From positions 1 to 44,479 of the forward strand of contig UVIF01000014.1 of assembly GCA_900596015.1 (NCBI GenBank): a DNA stretch of 44,479 bases, in the 5' to 3' direction. Below the pieces are notes generated by a model that worked only from the letters and a program-made list of their open reading frames with translations, made no database searches and was not told the DNA's origin. Source of the DNA: Pseudomonas viridiflava (GTDB taxonomy: Bacteria; Pseudomonadota; Gammaproteobacteria; Pseudomonadales; Pseudomonadaceae). Positions 37,283 through 44,479 of this stretch are shown here, in pieces. The position numbers and the translations under genes are program-made. Positions within the stretch are counted from its first letter, which is position 1; each line of letters opens with the position of its first letter.

Positions 37283-38458
37283 TCACGCGTGCAGTCCGCA
37301 CGCCTGGAGCATGGTGCGCAGCTTGGTCTGGACCTCGGCCCATTCCGCCGCTGGTTGCGAGGCTTCGACGATACCGGCGCCGGCGAACAGCCTGACCCGC
37401 GGGCCTGAAACCGTGCCGCAGCGAATGGTCACGACCCATTCGCCGTTGCCCTGGGCGTCGCACCAGCCGACCATGCCGGTGAACAGACCGCGCTCGGTGG
37501 GCTCGACGAAACGAATCAGACGCCGCGCCAATTCGGTGGGGAACCCGCACACGGCAGGCGTGGGATGCAGGCGACAGGCCAGTTGCAGGGCCGACACCGA
37601 GGGGTCGGCAAGGGTGCCTTCGATGCGCGTCGACAGGTGCCAGAGGGTCGGGGTGCTGATCAGCGAGGGCCGTTGCGGTACGTCGAGGCGGGTACACAGC
37701 TCGCTGACCCGCGCGGCGATATCCGAGGTGACGAAGCCATGCTCGTAGTGGTCCTTGTCCGACTCGGACAGCCACTGGGCATTGCGTCGATCGGCGTCGG
37801 CATCGGTCATTCGCTTGGCCGAACCGGCCAGCGGGTTGGAGACGAACGAGGCGCCGTGCTTGCGCACCAGCAACTCGGGACTCACGCCCAGCAAGGTGGC
37901 GCCGTCGGCCATGGGCACGCGGAAGTGATAGCCGCCAGGGTTCTGCACCCGCAGGTTATGGGCCAGGGCATTCACGTTGATGGCTTGGCTGAAGACCAGT
38001 TCGCGCTGCACCGACAGCACCGCCTTGCGCACGTCGCTGTAGCCGAAGTTGGCCACGGCGTGCTCGACCGAGCGCATGAACGCGTGCTCGTCGGGCAGGT
38101 TGCGTTGCTCCAGCAGTGACGGCATGGGGCTCGGTGTGCCTGCCGCGTCCGGCTGCAGATCGTGCCACTGCGCCTGCTCCGGAACGTAGAGGCACGACGC
38201 TTCGGACGGGTCGAAGGGAATGGCGCCGACTATCATCGGCACGGCCTGCCCGGCCTTTCGCGCCTGCTCGAAAGCGCGCTGGACCGCGTGCTGGAAGCGA
38301 CCATGCGCGTCCTGCCCGTCTACTGCCGGCGCCTCGATGCGTTGCGCGAGGCCTTGGGCACGCAGCTCACGCTGACCCGACATGAACGAAAAATTGTCAT
38401 CTTTCACAACGTGTTGCACGTCTTGCGGCGCAGTCGCCCTGACGATGGCTGATCTCAT
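37283..38458 (-). CDS. pmsC: Isochorismate synthase
   Basis: The 391-residue chorismate-utilising enzyme of the EntC/PchA/MenF fold isomerises chorismate to isochorismate. The hallmark order is present: LLGVSPELLVRKHG, PLAGSAKR, SESDKDHYEHGFV, HLSTRIEGTL, LHPTPAVCGFP and FTGMVGWCDAQGNGEWVVTIRCG near the C-terminus. The start at 38458 follows a GGGAGG site with a slightly long spacer; M26 (38383) is an alternative. It is the first gene of the leftward operon. The promoter lies in the 117-bp divergent gap with the NRPS gene, where a Fur-box-like sequence is found, so iron repression is expected. Confidence 0.93.
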   Translation of the reverse strand: MRSAIVRATAPQDVQHVVKDDNFSFMSGQRELRAQGLAQRIEAPAVDGQDAHGRFQHAVQRAFEQARKAGQAVPMIVGAIPFDPSEASCLYVPEQAQWHDLQPDAAGTPSPMPSLLEQRNLPDEHAFMRSVEHAVANFGYSDVRKAVLSVQRELVFSQAINVNALAHNLRVQNPGGYHFRVPMADGATLLGVSPELLVRKHGASFVSNPLAGSAKRMTDADADRRNAQWLSESDKDHYEHGFVTSDIAARVSELCTRLDVPQRPSLISTPTLWHLSTRIEGTLADPSVSALQLACRLHPTPAVCGFPTELARRLIRFVEPTERGLFTGMVGWCDAQGNGEWVVTIRCGTVSGPRVRLFAGAGIVEASQPAAEWAEVQTKLRTMLQACGLHA

Positions 38459-38505
38459 CTTCGGTGTCGCCTCCCTGCCCTGAAATGTAAGTTTTAATTG
38501 CGAAT

Positions 38506-38524
38506 GTGAATGATTATTGTTTCT
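38506..38524. promoter_or_regulatory. Fur-box-like site in divergent siderophore promoter
   Basis: The bases GTGAATGATTATTGTTTCT match the 19-base Fur consensus at about 12 positions when read on the minus strand, with an exact ATAATCATT core (38517-38509). The site lies between the isochorismate synthase and NRPS starts. Its position fits iron-dependent repression of both operons. Confidence 0.6.
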
Positions 38525-38575
38525 AATGGTGACGACATAAACGGAACGTTGTCAATCACGTGAGACGAGTGAGCC

Positions 38576-41500
38576 ATGCGAGAGTTAACTTCGATGCAAG
38601 CCGCCTGCTGGAGCGGGCGCACTGCTCATGCGGCCTTGGGGAACGTGTCAGCTCACCTGTACGCCGAATTCGATGGCCAGGGAATCGACCTTGAACGCCT
38701 GCGCTCGGCGCTTGAAGATGCCTGTAGCCGGCACCCGATGTTGCGGCTGCGAGTCAGCCCCGAGGGCTTGCAACACACCCCGCCAACGGCGCGCGGGCCA
38801 GCGCTTGAAGTCGACGACTTGAGCGATCTGCCGGCCCTGCAATTGCAACAGGCGCTGCAGCGCAAACGCGAAGCCTGGACCCATCAGCAGCTGGATCTGG
38901 TCCACGTCGGCGGGCTGCGCGTGGGCATCAGCCTGCTGCCCGAGAATCGCTTCCGCCTGCACATCGACAGCGACATGATCGCCATCGACCCGTCCAGTTT
39001 TCCCACGCTGATGGAGGACCTGGCCGCCGGTTACGAAGCACCCGAGCAGCCGTGTTCGACGCCGCCGACGTTTTTCCAGTGGCTGGACACCTTGCGGGCA
39101 GACCCCGCGGTGAAGGCTGCCCGCGACCGCGATCGCCACTGGTGGCGCCAGCGCCTGGACCACATCGCACCCGCCCCAACCCTGCCCCTGCTCGAATCAG
39201 GCGCAGCGCAGCCACACAGCCAGCGCCTGCACACCTGGCTCGACGCCGGGCACTACCTGGCCCTGCAGAAGCTGGCGCGGGAGCGCCGACTGACCCTGTC
39301 CAACCTGATGCTGGGGCTGTTCGCGTCGGTGCTGGGCGAGCGCACCGGCGATCCGCGCTTTCGCCTCAATGTCCCCAGCTTCTGGCGCACGCCGGTGCAG
39401 CCGCAGGTGCAGGTGCAGGGCACCATCGGCGAGTTCGCCAACGTGCTGATCGTCGACGTGGAGATGGCCCGCGCCAGCAGCGCGGCAACTCTGTGCCGGC
39501 AGCTGGGTGACAGCTTGATCCAGGCCCTGGAGCACTGCGCCTATTCCGGCGTCGACCTGATGCGCGACCTGTCGCGGCATACGGGCTCGGCGCAACTGGC
39601 GCCGGTGGTCTTCACCGCTGCCTTGGAGCGCAGCCAGGGCGAGTTGTTTTCCGAACGTGTGCGGCGGGTATTCGGCCCGATGAACTGGGTGATCTCGCAA
39701 GGCCCGCAGGTGGCCCTGGACGTTCAGGTCGCTCACATCGACCAGGGGCTTTCGATCAACTGGGACATCCGTGTCGACGCCCTGCCGCTGGCCTGGGTGT
39801 CCAGCCTGTTCGAGCGCTTCGTCGCGCTGGTGCAAACGGTTGCCGCCGATCCAGCACGCCTGGATCAACCCCTGTCGCCGCCGGCCCGACGCCCGTTGAA
39901 CGCTTTGCAGCAGGCCTACCTGCTGGGGCGCGGCGAGCACATGCCGCTGGGCGGCGTGGCCATGCAGGAATTCCGTGAATACCGCGGGCACATCGACGCA
40001 GCCCTGCTGCGTACGCGCCTGGCCGACATGGTCCGGCGCCATCCAAGCCTGCGTACCCACATCGATGCCCAGCACTGCGTGCAGTACGTCAGCGACGTGG
40101 TCGAGTCCCATCTGGATGAAATCGACCTGCGCCACTTACCCCTGAGCGATGGCCTGCGTGAGGTGGACGACCGCCGCGAAGCTTACGCACATGCCGTGTT
40201 CGGTCTGCACGCGGCGCCGTGGAACGTCACGCTGTTCGCGCTGGCGCAGGACCAGTACGTCGTGTTCGTGCGCATGGACGCCTTGATCCTGGACGGCCAC
40301 TCCATCGCCGCCTTGCTGGTGGAGCTGTTCACCGGCACGCCCGCGCAGTCTTCGGAAACAGCGGCCTCGCGACCGGCCCCGGCCGCGACCGAACAACGCA
40401 GGGCGGACATGGCCTACTGGCGCGACAAGCTGGCGGCCGTCACCGGGCCGCCCTGCCTGCCGTGGAAACAACCGCTTGCCAAGGCCGGCCCGTCTCGCTA
40501 CCAGCGACAGAGTCTGCAGGTGCCCCAAGCGCGCTTTGCAGCGCTGAGCCGGCGGGCCGCACAACAGCGTCTGTTCAAGAACTCCGCACTCATGGCGGTG
40601 GTTCTGGAAGTGCTCTCGCACTGGCTCGACGAGGGCGACCTGTGCGTTGCCCTGCCGGTCGCCCCCAACAGCGGCGCCGACCTGGCCAACCACTCGAGTT
40701 TCATCGCTATCAATTGGGCCGTCGATGAGCGCCCGTTCATCGAGCGCGCCAAGGCGTTGCAGGTCGATGTGTTGGAGGGGTTGCAGCATCTGGCGTATTC
40801 CGCTGTCGACCTGACCCGACTGCTGTTCGAGCGACACGGCCCCGGGCCGGTGCTGCCGGTGGTGATCACCAGCGGCCTGTCGTGGCCGGTCACGCCTGCC
40901 GACAGCCCCATGCGCCTGCATACCGGGCTGACCCAGACGCCGCAGGTGGCCGTGGACATTCGCCTGTCGACCGACGCCGAAGGCTCGCTGCGGGTCGATA
41001 TCGACTATGCGCACGAGGTGATGGATTCGGCGCAGGTGGGTGACATCCTGCGCATGCTGGACAAAGCCTTCAGCCAGGTTGCCACTTACGACAGCTTCAC
41101 CCTGGCCACGGCGCCGCTGCTCGACACCGGTCATTACCGCTCCAACAGCCCTGAACGCGATGCCTGCCAGACGCCCTTTCTGGCCCGCATTGCCGAGCAT
41201 GTTTTCGATGCCGACAACACCCGCACTGCGCTCATCTGCGGATCCCGGCGGCTGAGTTATGCCGAAGTGGGCGACGGCGTGGCACGGGTGATCGCCGCCT
41301 TGCAGGCCCGAGGTCTCACGCGCGGTCAGGTGGTCGCGATCTGTCTGCCGCGCAGCCCGGAGCACACGATGCTGACCCTGGCCTGCGCGCTGACGGGGGT
41401 GATCTGGGTGCCCATCGATGCTCAAGCACCCGAGCAACGTCGCCGCTACCTGTTGGACAACTGCCAACCTGATCTGGTCGTGCTGGCGGAGCTGGAACCC

Positions 41501-42937
41501 ATCGATCAGCCGGTGGCCGTCATCTCCGAGCTGCTCGCCCAGCACGCGCCGTTCCCCGTGTCGTTGCCTGATTTTTCCCTGAGTGAAGCACCTGGCTACT
41601 ACCTGTACACCTCGGGCACCACGGGCCAGCCCAAATGCGTCGTGCTGAACAACCGCGCGACCGCCAACGTCATCGGCAGCACGCTGGCACGGTGGCAGGT
41701 CAGCCAGAACGACGTGCTCATGTCAGTGACGCCGCTGCACCACGACATGTCGCTGTTCGACGTGTTCGGCAGCCTGAGCGCCGGTGCCACGTTGGTGCTG
41801 CCCGCAGCGCACGAAGACAAGGACGCTGTGCGCTGGAACCAGCTGATCGCCGAGCATCGGGTCAGCCTGTGGTGCTCGGTGCCGGCGATCGTGGAAATGC
41901 TTCTGGCCTGCCGCGGCGATCACGACCTGCGCAGTCTGCGCCTGATCGCTCAGGGGGGTGACTACATCAAGCCGGTGGTGATCGAGCAATTGCGCGAATG
42001 CCTGCCGCAGGCCCGCCTGATCTCCCTGGGCGGGCCCACAGAGACCACCATCTGGAGCATCTGGCACGAGATCGGCAGCGACGACCGCACGCTGATTCCC
42101 TACGGCCAGCCGTTGCCGGGCAATCGCTACCTGGTGCTCGATGAGCACGGCCGGCATTGCCCGCCGGGCGTTGTCGGCCGTATCCATACCGCGGGCGTGA
42201 ACCTGGCGCTGGGATACCTGGACGGCGGCGAGTACGCGCAGACCGATTTCATCACAGTCGACGATGAACAAGGCCAGCCGATCAGGGCCTTCCGCAGCGG
42301 CGACCGCGGACGCTACCGCGCAGATGGCACGCTGATCTTCGACAGCCGGGTCAACGGTTATGTGAAGGTGCGCGGCGTGCGGGTGTCGCTGCCCGATGTC
42401 GAGAAGGTCCTGAGCCACCACCCCGCGCTGCGCCAGGTGCTGGTGGTGGATTACCAGGACCCCAGCCAGGGCGAAACCAATCTCGGCGCGCTGTATGTGA
42501 GCGCTGCCGGCACGCAGGCCATCAGTGTCGCCCAGTTGCGCAATTACGCCCGCGAACATCTGCAGCCTTCCCACTTGCCGACGCGCCTGCTGGCCGTTAC
42601 CCAGCTGCCGCTGTCGCAGAATGGCAAGGTCGACCGCCGGCGAGCACGCGAGCTGCTCGCCGTCCCGGCCACCGAGTCGGCGCCGGGTGCGGACACGGTG
42701 GCGCTGTCCGTGCTGCAGGTCTACCTGAACGTGTTGGGCCGCCCGGCGCAGCACGCCGACGACGCTGCCACCGGCTTCATCAGCCTGGGCTTGCGACCAC
42801 AGCACCTGAAAGCCATTGCGGCCGGACTGCGCGAGCGTTTCGCGGTGACGCTGTCGCCCGGCCAACTGCTGCAGTGCCGTAACGCCCACGACGTGCAGCG
42901 CCTGCTCGCCAAAGACGCGGTCACGCAGGCCCACTGA
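38576..42937 (+). CDS. NRPS, Cy-Cy-A-T architecture (pseudomonine-type)
   Basis: The 1453-residue peptide synthetase has two heterocyclisation domains. Cy1 (about 1-430) has DMIAIDPSS at 133-141; Cy2 (about 435-860) has DALILDGHS at 568-576. Both keep the D-x4-D-x2-S motif. The adenylation domain (about 870-1360) has [10 protein letters not shown] at 1011-1020, [17 protein letters not shown] and the catalytic NGKVDRR with K1351. The C-terminal region is carrier-like, but its core reads [13 protein letters not shown] (1402-1414). The serine of LGGxS is replaced by histidine, with a two-residue insertion. Tandem Cy domains also occur in VibF. The product would be a salicylate-threonine oxazoline; the threonine specificity is inferred from the pathway. 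The start follows a weak GAGTGAG element. A pmsD-like name is plausible but not certain. Confidence 0.92.
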   Translation: MRELTSMQAACWSGRTAHAALGNVSAHLYAEFDGQGIDLERLRSALEDACSRHPMLRLRVSPEGLQHTPPTARGPALEVDDLSDLPALQLQQALQRKREAWTHQQLDLVHVGGLRVGISLLPENRFRLHIDSDMIAIDPSSFPTLMEDLAAGYEAPEQPCSTPPTFFQWLDTLRADPAVKAARDRDRHWWRQRLDHIAPAPTLPLLESGAAQPHSQRLHTWLDAGHYLALQKLARERRLTLSNLMLGLFASVLGERTGDPRFRLNVPSFWRTPVQPQVQVQGTIGEFANVLIVDVEMARASSAATLCRQLGDSLIQALEHCAYSGVDLMRDLSRHTGSAQLAPVVFTAALERSQGELFSERVRRVFGPMNWVISQGPQVALDVQVAHIDQGLSINWDIRVDALPLAWVSSLFERFVALVQTVAADPARLDQPLSPPARRPLNALQQAYLLGRGEHMPLGGVAMQEFREYRGHIDAALLRTRLADMVRRHPSLRTHIDAQHCVQYVSDVVESHLDEIDLRHLPLSDGLREVDDRREAYAHAVFGLHAAPWNVTLFALAQDQYVVFVRMDALILDGHSIAALLVELFTGTPAQSSETAASRPAPAATEQRRADMAYWRDKLAAVTGPPCLPWKQPLAKAGPSRYQRQSLQVPQARFAALSRRAAQQRLFKNSALMAVVLEVLSHWLDEGDLCVALPVAPNSGADLANHSSFIAINWAVDERPFIERAKALQVDVLEGLQHLAYSAVDLTRLLFERHGPGPVLPVVITSGLSWPVTPADSPMRLHTGLTQTPQVAVDIRLSTDAEGSLRVDIDYAHEVMDSAQVGDILRMLDKAFSQVATYDSFTLATAPLLDTGHYRSNSPERDACQTPFLARIAEHVFDADNTRTALICGSRRLSYAEVGDGVARVIAALQARGLTRGQVVAICLPRSPEHTMLTLACALTGVIWVPIDAQAPEQRRRYLLDNCQPDLVVLAELEPIDQPVAVISELLAQHAPFPVSLPDFSLSEAPGYYLYTSGTTGQPKCVVLNNRATANVIGSTLARWQVSQNDVLMSVTPLHHDMSLFDVFGSLSAGATLVLPAAHEDKDAVRWNQLIAEHRVSLWCSVPAIVEMLLACRGDHDLRSLRLIAQGGDYIKPVVIEQLRECLPQARLISLGGPTETTIWSIWHEIGSDDRTLIPYGQPLPGNRYLVLDEHGRHCPPGVVGRIHTAGVNLALGYLDGGEYAQTDFITVDDEQGQPIRAFRSGDRGRYRADGTLIFDSRVNGYVKVRGVRVSLPDVEKVLSHHPALRQVLVVDYQDPSQGETNLGALYVSAAGTQAISVAQLRNYAREHLQPSHLPTRLLAVTQLPLSQNGKVDRRRARELLAVPATESAPGADTVALSVLQVYLNVLGRPAQHADDAATGFISLGLRPQHLKAIAAGLRERFAVTLSPGQLLQCRNAHDVQRLLAKDAVTQAH

Positions 42938-42998
42938 ATCGAATGCGGCGCCCCGCGACGGCGCCGCGCCCACCCGACAATGCTCATGGAGAGACGGG

Positions 42999-44318
42999 AT
43001 GACGGATGTAACGACGATAGACATTGCGGGCATAGGCATCGGCCCGTTCAATCTGGGCCTGGCCGCGCTGCTCGATGGCCACCCCGAGGTGAGCCATCTG
43101 TTTTTGGAACGCAAGAGCGAGTTTCGCTGGCACGAGGGCCTGCTCCTTCCCGGCACCACCCTGCAGGTGCCCTTTCTGGCAGACCTGGTGACCATGGCCG
43201 ATCCGACCCACCCTCTGAGCTACCTTAATTACCTGCATCATCACGATCGGCTGCACGCGTTCTATTACTACGACAACTTCCAGGTGCCTCGCCTGGAATA
43301 CGATCATTACTGCCGCTGGGCCGCGCAGCGCCTGGGTACCTGCCGCTTCGACGAAGAAGTCTGCGAGGTGACTTATGACGCCGACACCCAGCGCTTCCTG
43401 ATCCAGAGCCAATCGATCTCGGGGTTCAAGCGTCATTACCGCAGCCGACACCTGGCCGTCGGCATCGGCACCCAGCCCCTGTTGCCCCAGTGGGCACAGG
43501 TCAAGAGCACCGTGCCGATCATGCACTCGGCGCAGTTCGGCAAACGCCAGGCGGAGCTGGCCGAGTGCCGTCAGGTTACCGTCATCGGTTCCGGGCAAAG
43601 CGCAGCGGAATGCGTGCTGGCGCTGTTCAGCGAACTGACTCCGGCGCGGGTCGCGGCGGGCGCCTCGATCCGCTGGATCACGCGCTCCCCGGGCTTCCAT
43701 CCGATGGAATACTCCAAGCTGGGCCAGGAATGCTTCACCCCTGCCTATATGGACTATTTCCATAGTCTGGCGCCCGAGCGACGGCGCGAAGTCGTTGCCG
43801 GGCAAGGGTTGCTGTACAAGGGCATCAGCTTTTCTACCATCGGCGCCCTGTACGACCTGATCTACGAACGCTCCATCGGCGGGCGCGATCCGGGGCTGAC
43901 GTTGCTGTCGAACTGCGAGGTACAGCGTGTGGAGGATGTTCACGGCGCGCTGCGTATCGCCTACCGACACCGCGAACTGGACCAGACCGGCACGCTCGAA
44001 GCAGACGCCATCGTTGCAGCGACCGGCTACCGGCATACCTGGCCGCAGTGGTTCGAACGGCTCAAGGACACACTGCTGGACACCGACAGCTATGGTGACT
44101 GCGTGGTGCAGGCGGATTTCACCGCGCGCCGCCGTGACGAAGGCGCCGGCAAGATCTTTATCCAGAACGCGGAAATCTTTCAGCACGGCGTCGGCTCACC
44201 CGACCTGGGCATCGCCCCGACGCGCAACGCCACCATCGCCAACCAACTGCTGGGGCGTGCTCGCTACCGACTGCCGAAACGCTCGTCGTTCCAGCGCTAC
44301 GGCATGCATCAGGACTGA
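42999..44318 (+). CDS. Amine N-hydroxylase, probably histamine N-monooxygenase
   Basis: The 439-residue flavin enzyme of the IucD/PvdA/BasC family has the FAD motif GIGIGPFNLGLA (residues 11-22) and LERKSEFRWHEGLLLPG. LVTMADPTHPLSYLNYL follows, then the NADPH-binding VIGSGQSAAE near 194-203 and the ATGYRH motif near 345. The C-terminus has IFQHGVGSPDLGIAPTRNA. Members hydroxylate the side-chain amine of lysine or ornithine, or histamine in acinetobactin and pseudomonine. The histidine decarboxylase in the cluster points to N-hydroxyhistamine. A GGAGAG site precedes the ATG. It follows the NRPS gene by 61 bases and both share the rightward operon. Confidence 0.93.
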   Translation: MTDVTTIDIAGIGIGPFNLGLAALLDGHPEVSHLFLERKSEFRWHEGLLLPGTTLQVPFLADLVTMADPTHPLSYLNYLHHHDRLHAFYYYDNFQVPRLEYDHYCRWAAQRLGTCRFDEEVCEVTYDADTQRFLIQSQSISGFKRHYRSRHLAVGIGTQPLLPQWAQVKSTVPIMHSAQFGKRQAELAECRQVTVIGSGQSAAECVLALFSELTPARVAAGASIRWITRSPGFHPMEYSKLGQECFTPAYMDYFHSLAPERRREVVAGQGLLYKGISFSTIGALYDLIYERSIGGRDPGLTLLSNCEVQRVEDVHGALRIAYRHRELDQTGTLEADAIVAATGYRHTWPQWFERLKDTLLDTDSYGDCVVQADFTARRRDEGAGKIFIQNAEIFQHGVGSPDLGIAPTRNATIANQLLGRARYRLPKRSSFQRYGMHQD

Positions 44319-44334
44319 ACCCTCGCGCCCCCCC

Positions 44335-44477
44335 TGTGGGAGCGGGCTCTGCCCGCGAAAAGGACGCCACGATGGAACAGTCATACCGCAGTGAGCCCTT
44401 CGCGGGCAGAGACCCGCTCCCACAAGGGGGGGGGGAGGATGTGCCAATCCCCTGTGGGAGCGGGCTCTGCCCGCGAA
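44335..44477. repeat. REP elements closing the siderophore cluster
   Basis: Half-elements at 44335-44359, 44396-44424 and 44454-44477 are the same family and spacing as the array at 33433-33736. A run of ten G (44426-44435) sits between the last two. The array continues past the window. Confidence 0.92.
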
Positions 44478-44479
44478 AA

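Noticed and set aside
40136..43195. Long minus-strand frames opposite the NRPS and monooxygenase
   Set aside because: They are antisense to well-supported domains and show no motif or ribosome-binding site.
33754..44318. Acinetobactin or vibriobactin pathway instead of pseudomonine
   Set aside because: There is an isochorismate-pyruvate lyase and no dihydroxybenzoate genes, so the aryl group should be salicylate; the gene order is that of pmsCEAB.

Overview
The window looks like chromosome from a fluorescent Pseudomonas, most likely of the P. putida / P. entomophila type. It is GC-rich, carries two families of REP-like palindromes, and nearly every protein reads as Pseudomonas. No rRNA, tRNA, phage, insertion sequence or CRISPR array was seen. 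Species assignment is an inference from gene content only.

Layout. (1) 1-2.3 kb: a REP pair, then quinone-dependent D-lactate dehydrogenase (dld) coupled to a RidA-family gene. (2) 2.3-7.2 kb: a tripartite efflux operon (DHA2 MFS pump, HlyD/EmrA-type fusion protein, NodT-type outer-membrane lipoprotein) divergent from an IclR regulator; the intergenic region holds a good promoter, an operator-like element and a tetranucleotide repeat in the pump leader. (3) 7.4-8.4 kb: a periplasmic histidine phosphatase and a small basic protein, closed by a strong terminator. (4) 8.4-20.5 kb: a Wzx/Wzy-type exopolysaccharide locus. It has gmd, an outer-membrane barrel, a short Wza, a Wzc tyrosine kinase, an initiating sugar-phosphate transferase, a flippase, a GT2, a Wzy-like polymerase and a WecG/TagA/CpsF transferase, with a secreted GH5 glycosidase on the opposite strand. 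An 817-bp leader/intergenic region follows. (5) 21.3-26.4 kb: a LacI regulator divergent from a tightly packed trio: MFS exporter, haem-oxygenase-like diiron enzyme and NPPY-type methyltransferase. I do not recognise this trio as a described pathway and consider it the best candidate for something new. (6) 26.4-31.2 kb: a REP array that has duplicated the 3' end of the neighbouring gene; a Tat-exported molybdopterin oxidoreductase with its cytochrome b561; a small periplasmic protein; and a divergent two-component system. The arrangement parallels E. coli HprRS/MsrPQ. (7) 31.2-33.4 kb: a CGNR regulator divergent from an exported alpha/beta hydrolase, with an inverted repeat lying across the hydrolase promoter, then a DUF1543 protein. 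(8) 33.4-44.5 kb: a pseudomonine-type siderophore cluster bracketed on both sides by the same REP family.

In the siderophore cluster, the leftward operon has the order isochorismate synthase, salicylate-AMP ligase with carrier domain, histidine decarboxylase, isochorismate-pyruvate lyase. This is the order of pmsCEAB. It supplies salicylate on a carrier and histamine. A Fur-box-like site separates it from a rightward pair: a Cy-Cy-A-T NRPS and an amine N-hydroxylase of the PvdA/IucD/BasC family, which would make N-hydroxyhistamine. The final carrier domain of the NRPS lacks the phosphopantetheine serine, so a second NRPS protein outside the window is expected to carry the threonine and release the product. 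The receptor and remaining NRPS are not visible here.
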